Shown here: in pieces, positions 1 to 8,188 of the stretch | Layout: each line of letters starts with the position of its first letter | How positions within the stretch are numbered: the stretch's first letter is position 1 | Assembly: GCA_027306605.1 (NCBI GenBank) | Contig: DAHUZK010000070.1 | Location: 1 to 41,266, forward strand | Reading direction: 5' to 3' | Length of the DNA stretch: 41,266 nt | Source: Acidimicrobiaceae bacterium | Lineage (GTDB): Bacteria > Actinomycetota > Acidimicrobiia > Acidimicrobiales > RAAP-2 | Translations under genes and position numbers: made by a program | The notes under the pieces: model-generated | Seen by the model: only the letters and a program-made list of their open reading frames with translations | Databases searched by the model: none | What the model was told of the DNA's origin: nothing

Positions 1-216
1 TACGGGGTCACCGCGGTCCCCGAGACCGTGGGTGGCGCCGGCCTGGTGCTCGACGACAAGGCACCCGTGCCCTTCGCTGCCGCCGTCGGCCGCGTCCTGC
101 GCGACGAGCGGCTGCACCGGATCCTCGCCGCGGCAGGCCGCGAGCGTGCCGCCGGGTTCGACCTCGCGGCCTCCACCCGTCGTTTCGTGTCGCTCGTCGA
201 GGAGGCGGTCGCCTAG
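1..216 (+). CDS. glycosyltransferase family 4, C-terminal fragment (runs off left edge)
   Basis: The frame is open from base 1 and ends at TAG 214-216, giving the last 71 residues of a protein whose start lies outside the window. The visible part begins YGVTAVPETVGGAGLVLDDK. This matches the end of the nucleotide-sugar binding domain of GT4 (GT-B fold) enzymes, where a VPE-x-GGAG stretch follows the E-x7-E motif. A helical tail typical of this family then follows. It converges on the minus-strand glycosyltransferase at 273 and probably belongs to the same polysaccharide locus. Donor and acceptor cannot be told from this fragment. Confidence 0.8.
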   Translation, partial: YGVTAVPETVGGAGLVLDDKAPVPFAAAVGRVLRDERLHRILAAAGRERAAGFDLAASTRRFVSLVEEAVA

Positions 217-250
217 CCCTCGCCGCGGCCGGCGGGCCCCCCGGCTCCTC

Positions 251-282
251 AGCGGGTCAGCGGGTCAGCGGGTCAGTGGGTC
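251..282. repeat. 8-bp tandem repeat (agcgggtc) over a stop codon
   Basis: Three exact copies and one variant copy (agtgggtc) of an 8-bp unit. Each unit junction gives tca on the plus strand, that is TGA on the minus strand, at 257, 265, 273 and 281. The stop of the minus-strand gene (273-275) is one of these. Because 8 is not a multiple of 3, the copies place stops in all three minus-strand frames. Confidence 0.9.
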
Positions 283-1367
283 AGTGCCAGGATGGCGTCG
301 GCGGCGCGGTCCCCCGCCGACGCCAGGTCGAGCTCGGCCACCCGGTGCCGACCCGCAGCCGCAAGAGAGGTCCGCAGCTCCGTGTCCATGCGGACGTGGG
401 CCACCGCGTCGGCGACGGCCCACGGGTCGGTGGCGTCGACCAGCAGTCCGGCATCGCCCACCACCTCGGGCAACGCTCCGGCCCGGTTGGCCACCACGGG
501 CAGCCCCAGGCTCATGGCCTCGATGACCGGGACGCCGAAGCCCTCGTGGCGCGACGTGTGCACGAAGACGTCCGACCGCTCCATGGCCGCCACCAGGTCG
601 GCGTCGCTCTGCCCTCCGGTGAAGCGGACCGCGCCGTGCAGTCCCATCTCGGCGACGAAGCGGCGCAGCGCCTCGCTGTAGGCCGGTACGACCGGTCGCC
701 CGACCACCGTCAAGGTTGCGCCGGGGTCGTGGTGGGCCCGCGTGACCAGGAGCGCCATCACCGCCAGCTCGATGCCCTTGTTGGGCGCGACGCGGCCCAC
801 GGTGAGCCAGCGGCCGCCGTGCCCGCGCGGACGGCTGCCGGTGGCCGGAGCGGGCGGCTCCGGAGGCGCCGTCCTCGGAGGCGGCTCCGGTGTCACCAGG
901 GCGGCGGGCGGCACGACCGCGGTGCGCCCGAAGCCCGCCTGGCGCAGCTCGGCCTCGTTGAAGGACGACACCGCCAGCCCCAGCGAGCTCCGCGGGGCCA
1001 GCGCCCCCAGCTCCTGCTGGGCCCGCAGCTGGTGACGGGCCATGGCGTTGTTCCAGGGCGCGTAGTACTCCGGCGGCGTGACGTTGTGATAGTTGAGGAC
1101 GAGGGTCTCGCTGCGCCGGAGCAGCCACGGGGCGATGGCCGACGCGGTGGCGAACTGGTAGACGAGCACGTCGCCCGCCTCGGCCTCGTCGGCGTAACGG
1201 GCGAAGGGCCGCGTCTCGGCGCCCGTCTCCTCGTCGGTCAGCTCGACGTAGACACGCGAGCGGATGCCCCGGGACTCGAGCACCTGGCGCAGGCGGATGG
1301 TGTGGCGGCCCACGGCGTCGCCCCGGTGGAGCATGGGCACGAACTGGTGCACCGCCGCCGGGCTCAC
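273..1367 (-). CDS. glycosyltransferase family 4
   Basis: A 364-residue GT-B type glycosyltransferase, expected to act in the cytoplasm on a lipid-linked surface glycan. The N-terminal part carries HQFVPMLHRGDAVGRH and GDVLVYQFATASA. The C-terminal part has the donor-site motif HEGFGVPVIEAM (E-x7-E) and the GALPEVVGDAG stretch. The GTG start at 1365-1367 is chosen because it lies 13 bases after the stop of the upstream gene and aligns with the start of its neighbour; the frame itself is open much further upstream. It is very similar to the gene at 1381-2499 and is probably a tandem duplicate. It is the last gene of the MT-GT-GT unit. The sugar is unknown. Confidence 0.9.
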   Translation of the reverse strand: MSPAAVHQFVPMLHRGDAVGRHTIRLRQVLESRGIRSRVYVELTDEETGAETRPFARYADEAEAGDVLVYQFATASAIAPWLLRRSETLVLNYHNVTPPEYYAPWNNAMARHQLRAQQELGALAPRSSLGLAVSSFNEAELRQAGFGRTAVVPPAALVTPEPPPRTAPPEPPAPATGSRPRGHGGRWLTVGRVAPNKGIELAVMALLVTRAHHDPGATLTVVGRPVVPAYSEALRRFVAEMGLHGAVRFTGGQSDADLVAAMERSDVFVHTSRHEGFGVPVIEAMSLGLPVVANRAGALPEVVGDAGLLVDATDPWAVADAVAHVRMDTELRTSLAAAGRHRVAELDLASAGDRAADAILALTH

Positions 1368-1380
1368 GACGCCGCCGGGT

Positions 1381-2499
1381 TCACGACGCCACCGTCCCGG
1401 CGAGCGGGGCCACGATGCTGGCGAAGCGGTCCGCCGCCCCGGCGAGGTCGAGCTGGCGCAAGCGCTGCCGCCCGGCCCGGGCCAGGGCGTCGCGCCGGGC
1501 GGCGTCGGCGAGGATGCCCGCGATCGACGCCGCCAGCGCGTAGGGGTCCTTGTCGGAGACGAGCACGCCGGCGTCGCCCAGCACCTCGGGCACGGCACCC
1601 TGGTCGAACGCGACGACGGGCAGGCACTCGGCCATCGCCTCGACGACGGGGACACAGAACCCCTCGTGCTCGGAGGTCACCACGAGCACGTCCGCCCCGG
1701 CGTAGGCCGCGGCCACGGTGGCGTCGCCGGCGTGGCCGGTGAAGCGGACCGCCCCGCTCAGCCCCATCTCGGCCACGAAGCGCCGGAGCGCCGCCGCGTA
1801 GGAGGCCGTGGCGGGCTTGCCCACGATCAACAAGGTGGCGTGGGGGTCGTCGTGGGCGCGGGCCACCGCCAGCGCGGCGATCGTGCTCTCGAGCGCCTTG
1901 TTGGGCGACACCCGCCCCACGGCGAGCCACCGGGCCCCCGCCGTGTGGCCCGCCGTGGGGCCCGCCGTGTGGCCCGCCGTGCGGCCCGTGCCCTCCTCGG
2001 CCTGCACGGGGACCGAGGTGGGCGACTGGTCGAGCGCGGCCGAGGGCGGGACGACGGCGGTCGGGGCGAAACCCGCCGCCACGAGGTGCGCCTCGTTGTA
2101 GGCCGAGTCGGCCACGGCCAGCGACGTGCGGGGTGCCAGCAGGCGCAGGTCGTCCTGGGCCCGCCGTTGGCCGAGGGCCAGGTGGCTGTCCCACGGAGCC
2201 ATCAGCTCGGGCGGCGTGATGTTGTGGTAGTTCACGACCAGCGTCTCGGTCCGGCCGGCCAGCCACGGCGCCATGGCCGACGCCGTGGCGAACTGGTAGA
2301 CGACCACGTCGCCCGGACGCGCCGCCTCGGCATAGGACAGGACGGGGACAGTCTCCTTTTCGGTCTCCGCCTCGACCGTGTCGACGTAGATGTCGGAGTC
2401 GAACCCGAGGGCACGGGTGGCATCTCGCAGCCGCAGGGTGTGCCGCCCGACGGCGTCGCCCCGGTGCAGGACGGGCACGAAGTGGTGGATGCCGCTCAC
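1381..2499 (-). CDS. glycosyltransferase family 4
   Basis: A 372-residue GT4-type enzyme with the same layout as its downstream neighbour: an N-domain with HHFVPVLHRGDAVGRH and VVYQFATASAMAPW, and a C-domain with SEHEGFCVPVVEAM. The GTG start (2497-2499) overlaps the TGA of the upstream methyltransferase as GTGA, so the two are translationally coupled. The linker between the two Rossmann domains carries a short TAGH/TAGP repeat coded by a 12-bp tandem repeat (1939-1986). It probably adds a sugar to the same glycan as its duplicate. Specificity cannot be read from sequence. Confidence 0.92.
   Translation of the reverse strand: MSGIHHFVPVLHRGDAVGRHTLRLRDATRALGFDSDIYVDTVEAETEKETVPVLSYAEAARPGDVVVYQFATASAMAPWLAGRTETLVVNYHNITPPELMAPWDSHLALGQRRAQDDLRLLAPRTSLAVADSAYNEAHLVAAGFAPTAVVPPSAALDQSPTSVPVQAEEGTGRTAGHTAGPTAGHTAGARWLAVGRVSPNKALESTIAALAVARAHDDPHATLLIVGKPATASYAAALRRFVAEMGLSGAVRFTGHAGDATVAAAYAGADVLVVTSEHEGFCVPVVEAMAECLPVVAFDQGAVPEVLGDAGVLVSDKDPYALAASIAGILADAARRDALARAGRQRLRQLDLAGAADRFASIVAPLAGTVAS
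1939..1986. repeat. 12-bp tandem repeat, four copies, in frame inside a glycosyltransferase
   Basis: Four copies of cgccgtgtggcc with single-base changes in copies 2 and 4. The period is four codons, so the repeat adds a TAGH/TAGP-type linker to the protein on the minus strand without changing frame. It sits at the expected hinge between the two GT-B domains, where length changes are tolerated. Confidence 0.9.
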
Positions 2500-3488
2500 G
2501 AGGGGGTACAGGCCGACAGCGCCAACCGCCGCTCCAGGCTCTCGTCCCCGAGCAGCGGCGCCACCTCGACGAAGCCGGCGCGATCGAGGAGGAGCTCCCA
2601 GGTCGCCTCGTGCAGCGGCCGGCCGTCGATCAGGTCCGTCGCGGCCGGTTCGCGCCCGCCGACGCTGGCGCCGGGCTCGGTCACCACGACCAAGGGCGCG
2701 CCGCGGGCCAGCACCTGCCGGCACCGGGCCAGGAGCGGCAACAGGTCGTGGAGGGCCAGGCGGTCCACCACGCCGCTCAGCACGATGCCGCCCAGCGAGC
2801 CCGCGGCCTGCCCCGCCAGGTGCTCGGAGGCCTCGGCGATGGTGACGTCGCAACCGCGTTCGAGGGCGCGCAGCGCCACCGCGCCGCGGGGCTCGACACC
2901 GTGGGCCCGGGCACCTCGCCCCGAGAGCGCCTCGAGGAGGGCTCCCTCGCCGCAATCGGCGTGCACGACGGTGCCCCCGGGGGTCCGCGCCAGCACGTGC
3001 GCCGCCACCGGACCCGTCCACGGGCCGAGCTCGCGCGCCGGCACGAGCCAGGCCGCGCCCTCGACGGGCCGGTCCTCGGCCGCCAGCCGCTCCTCGAGCG
3101 TCGTCACCCGGGCGGAGAGGAACCGGAACGCCTCGACCACGTGCCCGAGCGCCTCTTCGAGCTCGCTCGTGTGCCCCGATGCCGATGGCGCGCCCTGCTC
3201 CCGACGGAGTCGGTGGCGCAGGCCGCGCCTCGAGGCGGTGGGTCGCTCGGCCTCGAGGGCACCGGAGAGCGCCGACTGCCCGGGATGGTAGGGGCCGTAG
3301 CGGTCGCCGAGGATGGTGAACGCGCTGAGGAAGTTCCAGGCGTCGCTCCCCTGCGGTGCGAGACGGGCGAAGGCATCGTGCAGCGCCGCCGCCGCCCGCT
3401 CCCGGTCGGCGGGAGCCATGTCGACGGCCCGACCGGCCGGCGGGTCGGCGGCTGCACCGGTCCCGGCCGCACCGCCGGTTGGAGGCAT
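2496..3488 (-). CDS. SAM-dependent methyltransferase-like protein of the polysaccharide locus
   Basis: 330 residues. The N-terminal half is helical, with a likely coiled-coil stretch near residues 110-135. The C-terminal half is a class I Rossmann methyltransferase domain with the glycine motif VVHADCGEGALLEAL, an acidic residue after strand 2 (HGVEPRG) and LGGIVLSGVVD at the motif II/IV position. It is paralogous to 9288-10322: both share LGGIVLS and a TDL-x2-GRPL block near the C-terminus. The ATG at 3486-3488 heads the MT-GT-GT unit. A TAGCAT box at 3509-3514 could be its -10, 20 bases upstream, which is further than in the leaderless genes. It may methylate a sugar on the nascent glycan. 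The substrate is unknown. Confidence 0.8.
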   Translation of the reverse strand: MPPTGGAAGTGAAADPPAGRAVDMAPADRERAAAALHDAFARLAPQGSDAWNFLSAFTILGDRYGPYHPGQSALSGALEAERPTASRRGLRHRLRREQGAPSASGHTSELEEALGHVVEAFRFLSARVTTLEERLAAEDRPVEGAAWLVPARELGPWTGPVAAHVLARTPGGTVVHADCGEGALLEALSGRGARAHGVEPRGAVALRALERGCDVTIAEASEHLAGQAAGSLGGIVLSGVVDRLALHDLLPLLARCRQVLARGAPLVVVTEPGASVGGREPAATDLIDGRPLHEATWELLLDRAGFVEVAPLLGDESLERRLALSACTPS

Positions 3489-3591
3489 GGCGGCTGACAC
3501 GGCGCTGGATGCTACCGGTGCCCGGATCGAAGATCCCGGCTGCAGGCGGCGCCGACGAGCGGCTACCGTCGGGGCCCTGGCACGGCGCACG

Positions 3592-5952
3592 TTGGGGACC
3601 GTCACGGGGGCGCGCACCGTCGCGACGCGGCTCGTCCTCTGCTGCATCCCCCTGGCCGCGGTGGGTGTGGCCGGTGCCACCGCCACCGCCACCCGGGCCG
3701 CCGCCGCCCCTCCGCTCACCTTGACCGAGACGTGGAACCCCGGGGGCACCATGCCCGGCGTCGTGCTCAACGACGCGCCGTGCGGCGTGGCCGAGTCCTC
3801 GCCCGTGCTCTTCTCGGACGGCGGGACCCCGGCGGTCGAGGTCGGGGACCGCCAAGGCTCGCTGTACGCGCTCGACCTCGCCGACGGCACGCCGGCGCCC
3901 GGGTGGGGCAACGGCACGGGCACCGACGTGGGTCCGGGGCAGGGCTGCGCGTCGTCCCCGTCGGGCTCGGGGTCCCCGGCGACGGGCGCCATCGGCGTGG
4001 GCCTGCCCGGCCGGCCGCCGGTCGACTCCACCGCCTCGGTCGGCGCGTCGGGCGCCCTCTACGTCGGTGCCGGCAACGCCGCCGCCCCCACCGACGGCGG
4101 GTACTACGCCTACGCCCCCGGCGGCTCCCTGCTCTGGAACCAGGTCGTGACCAATCCCCCCACCGACACCGTGCCCGACGGCGGCGTCCAGGCCTCGCTC
4201 ACCCAGGCCGACGGGGGCCAGCTCGTCGAGGGCGGCTCGCTCGGCCAGGAGACCTACGCGCTCAGCAGCGCCACGGGGGCTCCGGCCGCCGGCTGGCCGC
4301 AGTTCACCGCGGACAGCGTGTTCTCCACCGCCGCCGCCGGCGACCTCTACGGCACCGGGACCGCGGACTTCGTCTCGGGCGGCGCGTCGTCGACCGGCTT
4401 CGCCTACGGCAAGCACTACAGCAACGGCGGGCACCTGCGCATCGTCAACGACCACGGCGGGCTGGTCTGCAGCGCCGACACGAACGAGGAGATCGACTCC
4501 TCCCCCGCCGTCGGGCCCATCCTGGCCGGTGGCGCCTACGGCATCGCCACCGGGACCGGCAGCTTCTTCGGCGGGAGCGACGAGGACACCGTCAAGGTGT
4601 TCGACACGAAGTGCAACCAGGTGTGGAGCGCCAAGCTGGACGGGACCACCGGGGGCAGCCCCGCCCTGGCCGACGTCACGGGGAGCGGGGCGCTGGCCGT
4701 GGTCGAGGGCACGGTCACCAGCCTGACCAGCGGATCGGTCTATGCGCTCAACGCGGCGACCGGGGCGACTCTGTGGCGGACCGACCTGCCCGGCGCGGTG
4801 TACGGGTCGGTGACCACCGCCGACCTCGGCACCGGCTACCAGGACGTCATCGTGCCGACCGACCTCGGCCTCTTCGTCCTCGACGGGCGGAGCGGCGCCG
4901 TCGTGGCGCACGTGGACGACGGGTCGGGTAACGGAGGTGTCCCGGGGGGCGAGGTCTTCGGGTTCCAGAACGCGGCGCTGGTGACATCCGACCCCAACGG
5001 CACCATCGGCATCACGGTCGCCGGGTACTTCGGGGTCGCCCACACCAACTACGTGCAGGGCATCGTCCAGCACTTCGAGGTGAGCGGCTCCGTCGGCGCC
5101 CGGGCCGACGAGGCGGGCGGCTGGCCCCAGTTCCACCACGACCCCGGGTTGAGCGGTTTCGTCCAGGGCGGCGCCACGCTCGGGCAGTGCAACCGCCCCG
5201 CCGGCGGCCAGCGGGGCTACCTGACCGTGGCCTCCGACGGCGGCATCTTCGCCTTCGGACAGGACTTCTGCGGGAGCACGGGCAGCCTGGCGCTCAACAG
5301 ACCGGTGGTGGGCATGGCGGCCGTGCCCGGCCAGGGCGGGTACTGGCTCGTCGCCTCCGACGGCGGCATCTTCGCCTACGGCGACGCCGGGTTCTACGGC
5401 TCGACGGGCTCGCTGCATCTCAACGCACCCGTCGTGGGGATGGCCGCGACCCCCGACGGCAAGGGCTACTGGCTCGTCGCCTCCGACGGCGGCATCTTCA
5501 GCTTCGGCGACGCGCCGTTCTACGGCTCGGTCGCCGGGGTGCCCGGCCAGGACATCGTGGGGATGGCACCCACCCCCGACGGACGCGGGTACTGGGAGGT
5601 GAGCACGACCGGTCACGTCTTCACCTTCGGCGACGCGCAGTTCGCCGGTGACACCGAGTCCATCCACCTCAACGCGCCCATCGTCGGCATCGCCCCCGAC
5701 CCGGTGACGGGCGGCTACTGGCTCGTCGGGTCCGACGGCGGCGTGTTCTCGTTCGGCGCGCCCTTCTACGGTTCGACCGGCGGCCTGCGGCTCAACCAGC
5801 CCGTGGTGGCCATGCAGTCCACCCTCGACGGCGGTGGCTACTGGTTCGTCGCCTCCGACGGCGGCATCTTCTCCTACGGCGACGCGCCGTTCCGTGGCTC
5901 CATGGGTGGCCGGCCCCTCAACCGCCCCATGGTCGGCATGGACGGCTTCTGA
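3592..5952 (+). CDS. secreted beta-propeller protein with six GYWLVASDGG-type repeats
   Basis: About 786 residues if started at TTG 3592. The N-terminus is a signal peptide: basic TGARTVATR, hydrophobic LVLCCIPLAAVGVAG, and an alanine-rich cleavage region. An ATG at 3487 is in frame but would put about 45 residues before the signal, so 3592 (or CTG 3577, 7 bases after a TACCGT box at 3564-3569) is preferred. Roughly residues 40-530 resemble PQQ/FG-GAP-type propeller blades (GSLYALDLADG, SVYALNAATG). Residues 540-785 are six repeats of about 41 residues. It is exported and probably binds glycan or surface partners. Enzymatic activity is not visible. It is divergent from the MT-GT-GT unit. Confidence 0.88.
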   Translation: MGTVTGARTVATRLVLCCIPLAAVGVAGATATATRAAAAPPLTLTETWNPGGTMPGVVLNDAPCGVAESSPVLFSDGGTPAVEVGDRQGSLYALDLADGTPAPGWGNGTGTDVGPGQGCASSPSGSGSPATGAIGVGLPGRPPVDSTASVGASGALYVGAGNAAAPTDGGYYAYAPGGSLLWNQVVTNPPTDTVPDGGVQASLTQADGGQLVEGGSLGQETYALSSATGAPAAGWPQFTADSVFSTAAAGDLYGTGTADFVSGGASSTGFAYGKHYSNGGHLRIVNDHGGLVCSADTNEEIDSSPAVGPILAGGAYGIATGTGSFFGGSDEDTVKVFDTKCNQVWSAKLDGTTGGSPALADVTGSGALAVVEGTVTSLTSGSVYALNAATGATLWRTDLPGAVYGSVTTADLGTGYQDVIVPTDLGLFVLDGRSGAVVAHVDDGSGNGGVPGGEVFGFQNAALVTSDPNGTIGITVAGYFGVAHTNYVQGIVQHFEVSGSVGARADEAGGWPQFHHDPGLSGFVQGGATLGQCNRPAGGQRGYLTVASDGGIFAFGQDFCGSTGSLALNRPVVGMAAVPGQGGYWLVASDGGIFAYGDAGFYGSTGSLHLNAPVVGMAATPDGKGYWLVASDGGIFSFGDAPFYGSVAGVPGQDIVGMAPTPDGRGYWEVSTTGHVFTFGDAQFAGDTESIHLNAPIVGIAPDPVTGGYWLVGSDGGVFSFGAPFYGSTGGLRLNQPVVAMQSTLDGGGYWFVASDGGIFSYGDAPFRGSMGGRPLNRPMVGMDGF
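5209..5949 (+). repeat. six protein-level repeats of about 41 residues
   Basis: Each copy has the form GYWLVASDGGIFxFGDAxFYGSxxxLxLNxPVVGMxxTPDG. Copies begin near 5209 and follow every 120-126 bases. The fourth is the most divergent (GYWEVSTTGHVFTFGDA) and the last ends at the stop codon. Six short beta-rich repeats fit a six-bladed propeller or a blade-pair solenoid. Confidence 0.9.
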
Positions 5953-6002
5953 CGGCGCGCTCCCACGCGCCACCCTCCACCGGCCGCATCGGGTCCCGCG
6001 CG

Positions 6003-6008
6003 TAGAGT
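6003..6008 (+). promoter_or_regulatory. TANNNT -10 box (TAGAGT) for the methyltransferase at 6017
   Basis: The box ends 8 bases before ATG 6017 and no Shine-Dalgarno site is seen. This places transcription start at or within a few bases of the start codon. Confidence 0.5.
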
Positions 6009-6016
6009 GACGCCCG

Positions 6017-6955
6017 ATGATCCGGCGACGAGGCACCGAGCGGACCGGTGACGCCGGCGCGCGAGCGGCAACGTCGGCGGCTTCACCCGCCGGGCCCGCG
6101 ACACGGAGGCCGCTGCTGCCGTCCTACCCGCCGCGCGACTATCTCGGTCAGCTCGATCCCGCGTTCCAGGCCGCACTGTCGGAGCGCCGGGCGGGCGCCG
6201 ACCTCAGCGACCTCGTGTGGTACCACGCCACCGAGCTGCCCGACGGCCGCGTGCTCCCGGGCGCCTGGGACCTGCGCGGCCACGAGCCGGCCTATCTCGG
6301 CGGCGTCGACGTGGCGGGCAAGCGCGTGCTCGAGCTCGGCCCCGCCACCGGCTACCTGACCTTCTACATGGAGCGCATGGGCGCCGAGGTGGTCTCCTTC
6401 GAGGCGGGGTTCGACGTGCCGATCGACCTCCTGCCGGTCAGGGGCGTCGACCACCCCGAGGAGAAGCTCCGCGTGATGCAGGAGACCATCGACCGCAACC
6501 ACGACGCCTGGTGGTACCTGCACCGGCAGTTCGAGTCACGGGCCGCGTTCGTGCAGGGGAACATCTACGACCTCCCCGCCGACCTGGGGACGTTCGACGT
6601 CACCGTGGTCGGCGCCATCCTGCTCCACCTGCGCGAGCCGTGGGGCGCCCTCGCGCAGGCGGCGGCGCGCACGACGGGGACGATGATCGTGACCGAGCCC
6701 CTGCAGGACGACGAGCAGCCTCCGGAGTCGAACATCATGCGCTTCTCTCCCTCGGCGGAGCACCACATGACCAACTGGTGGTCGATCTACCCCGGCGCGG
6801 TCGTCTCGATGCTGTCCCGGCTCGGCTTCGGGCGCACCGAGACGACGATGCACTCCCAGCGCCACCATCTGGCGCACGACATGGCAGCGGACGCCGTGGC
6901 GCAGCAGATGTACACCGTGGTGGGCCGGCGCTCGGTCCGGGGCCCCGGCACGTGA
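6017..6955 (+). CDS. class I SAM-dependent methyltransferase
   Basis: 312 residues. The core holds motif I KRVLELGPATGYLTFYM (about residue 100), an acidic strand-2 end (VVSFEAG) and FDVTVVGAILLHLREPW near residue 195, where a methyltransferase usually has motif IV and post-motif helices. The block before motif I, LRGHEPAYLGG, resembles CmoB-like and related DUF1698-type methyltransferases. A tRNA role is not supported here because the neighbours are polysaccharide genes. Its stop lies in a 20-bp tandem repeat (6941-6980), and it converges on the glycosyltransferase at 6983. The substrate is unknown. Confidence 0.85.
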   Translation: MIRRRGTERTGDAGARAATSAASPAGPATRRPLLPSYPPRDYLGQLDPAFQAALSERRAGADLSDLVWYHATELPDGRVLPGAWDLRGHEPAYLGGVDVAGKRVLELGPATGYLTFYMERMGAEVVSFEAGFDVPIDLLPVRGVDHPEEKLRVMQETIDRNHDAWWYLHRQFESRAAFVQGNIYDLPADLGTFDVTVVGAILLHLREPWGALAQAAARTTGTMIVTEPLQDDEQPPESNIMRFSPSAEHHMTNWWSIYPGAVVSMLSRLGFGRTETTMHSQRHHLAHDMAADAVAQQMYTVVGRRSVRGPGT

Positions 6956-6980
6956 GCCGAGGCCCCGGCACGTGACCTCG
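6941..6980. repeat. 20-bp tandem duplication over a stop codon
   Basis: Two copies beginning ggccccggcacgtga (6941 and 6961); the last five bases differ. Each contains TGA, and the first is the real stop (6953-6955) of the methyltransferase. A period of 20 shifts the second TGA into another frame. Confidence 0.85.
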
Positions 6981-6982
6981 GC

Positions 6983-8188
6983 TCAGAAGAGCCCGGGCGC
7001 GCCCCGACCCCGCTCGGCCACCGTGGTGACGAACGCGTCGTAGCGGCGCACCAGCACCGGCCAGCGGAAGTGGCCGTCCACGTAGGCCCGGCCGCGCCCA
7101 CCGAGCTCCGCCCGCAGCGCGTCGTCGGCCAAGAGGCGCTCGAGCACGGCGTCGAACTCCGGATAGGAGCTGAACCACAGGCCACCACCGGAACGCTCGC
7201 AGTGCTCGCGGGTCGGTCCGCACGACCCGTTGACCAGCACCGGGACGCGGTCGACCCAGGCCTCGATGACGACCAGCGAGAACGACTCGAGCGCGGACGG
7301 GGAGACGGCGACGAGGGCGTCGCGCACGATGTCCCACTTGTCGGCCTCCTCGACCGCACCCGTGACCACGATGTCGGGGTGCGCCGGGAGCTCGGAGGAG
7401 ACCGGACCGACCAGCACCAGTGCGAGGGGACCCGGATGGCGCTCCTTGTACGTCGCGAAGTACGCCGCCAGCATCTTGGAGCCCTTGTGCTCGTCGACCC
7501 GTCCCACGCTGACGACGTAGGGCCGGTCGCCCAGCCCGACGAGCTCCCCGCCGGGCCGGCCCGTCCCCTCGGACTCCCCCACCCCCAGCCCGAGCACAAT
7601 CTGGGGCCGGTCGGCCACGGGGTACATGCGCTCGACCAGCGCTCGCTCGGCCGCCGTGTAGTAGCAGAACGCGTCGGCGTCGCCGAAGGTGCCCCGGAAC
7701 ACCGGGAAGTAGAGCGCGGGCTCGTCGTGCGCGGCCGGGTGGAAGACGGCCGGCATGGGCACGCGGCCGATGGTGGCGACCGTCGGGTGGTAGAGGTACG
7801 GCGTGAGCGCGACCACGTCGGCGTCCGAGGCGCACACCGCCTCGACCAGCTGCGGCGAGACCGGGCCGTTGTAGTCGACCCATCGCTCCGCCTGCGCCCG
7901 CGTCGTCAGCTGCGGCGCCAGGCGCAGCAGGCCGTCCAGGCCGTAGAAGTCCGGGAGGCGCCCCTGGGCCGACGCGTGGCGGTGGACGGTCACCCCGTGC
8001 AGGTGCGAGGTCCCTTCCTCGAGGTCGTTGGCCCATGTGTGCGGATCGAGGGCGCACGTGGTGTGCACCTCGGTCTCCCAGCCCGTCTCGGTCCGGAGGT
8101 GCTCGGCCAGCCGGCGCACGGCCGACTCGGCGCCGCCCATGATCTCGGTGCCGTACCGCGGCGTGACGAAGGCGATCTTCCCGCTCAT
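6983..8188 (-). CDS. glycosyltransferase family 4, distinct subfamily
   Basis: 401 residues, GT-B type. The N-terminus KIAFVTPRYGTEIMGGAES is the usual first strand and glycine loop of a retaining GT4 enzyme. The C-domain has YVVSVGRVDEHKG and SALESFSLVVIEAW, in which the usual EGFGxxxxE core is changed to ESFSLVVIE. The ATG overlaps the stop of the upstream glycosyltransferase (ATGA, 8185-8188), so it is the last gene of the permease-ATPase-MT-GT-GT unit. It is clearly less related to the other glycosyltransferases here than they are to each other. Donor and acceptor are unknown. Confidence 0.9.
   Translation of the reverse strand: MSGKIAFVTPRYGTEIMGGAESAVRRLAEHLRTETGWETEVHTTCALDPHTWANDLEEGTSHLHGVTVHRHASAQGRLPDFYGLDGLLRLAPQLTTRAQAERWVDYNGPVSPQLVEAVCASDADVVALTPYLYHPTVATIGRVPMPAVFHPAAHDEPALYFPVFRGTFGDADAFCYYTAAERALVERMYPVADRPQIVLGLGVGESEGTGRPGGELVGLGDRPYVVSVGRVDEHKGSKMLAAYFATYKERHPGPLALVLVGPVSSELPAHPDIVVTGAVEEADKWDIVRDALVAVSPSALESFSLVVIEAWVDRVPVLVNGSCGPTREHCERSGGGLWFSSYPEFDAVLERLLADDALRAELGGRGRAYVDGHFRWPVLVRRYDAFVTTVAERGRGAPGLF

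Noticed and set aside
1381..6036. A 1551-codon open frame on the minus strand spanning several genes
   Set aside because: In high-GC DNA the strand opposite a gene often stays open. Only its last 372 codons (1381-2499) carry motifs; the rest lies opposite the propeller protein and has no family features.
6017..6955. tRNA-modifying CmoB
   Set aside because: The pre-motif resembles CmoB, but the position among glycan genes and the divergent C-terminus make this assignment unsafe; left as a generic methyltransferase.
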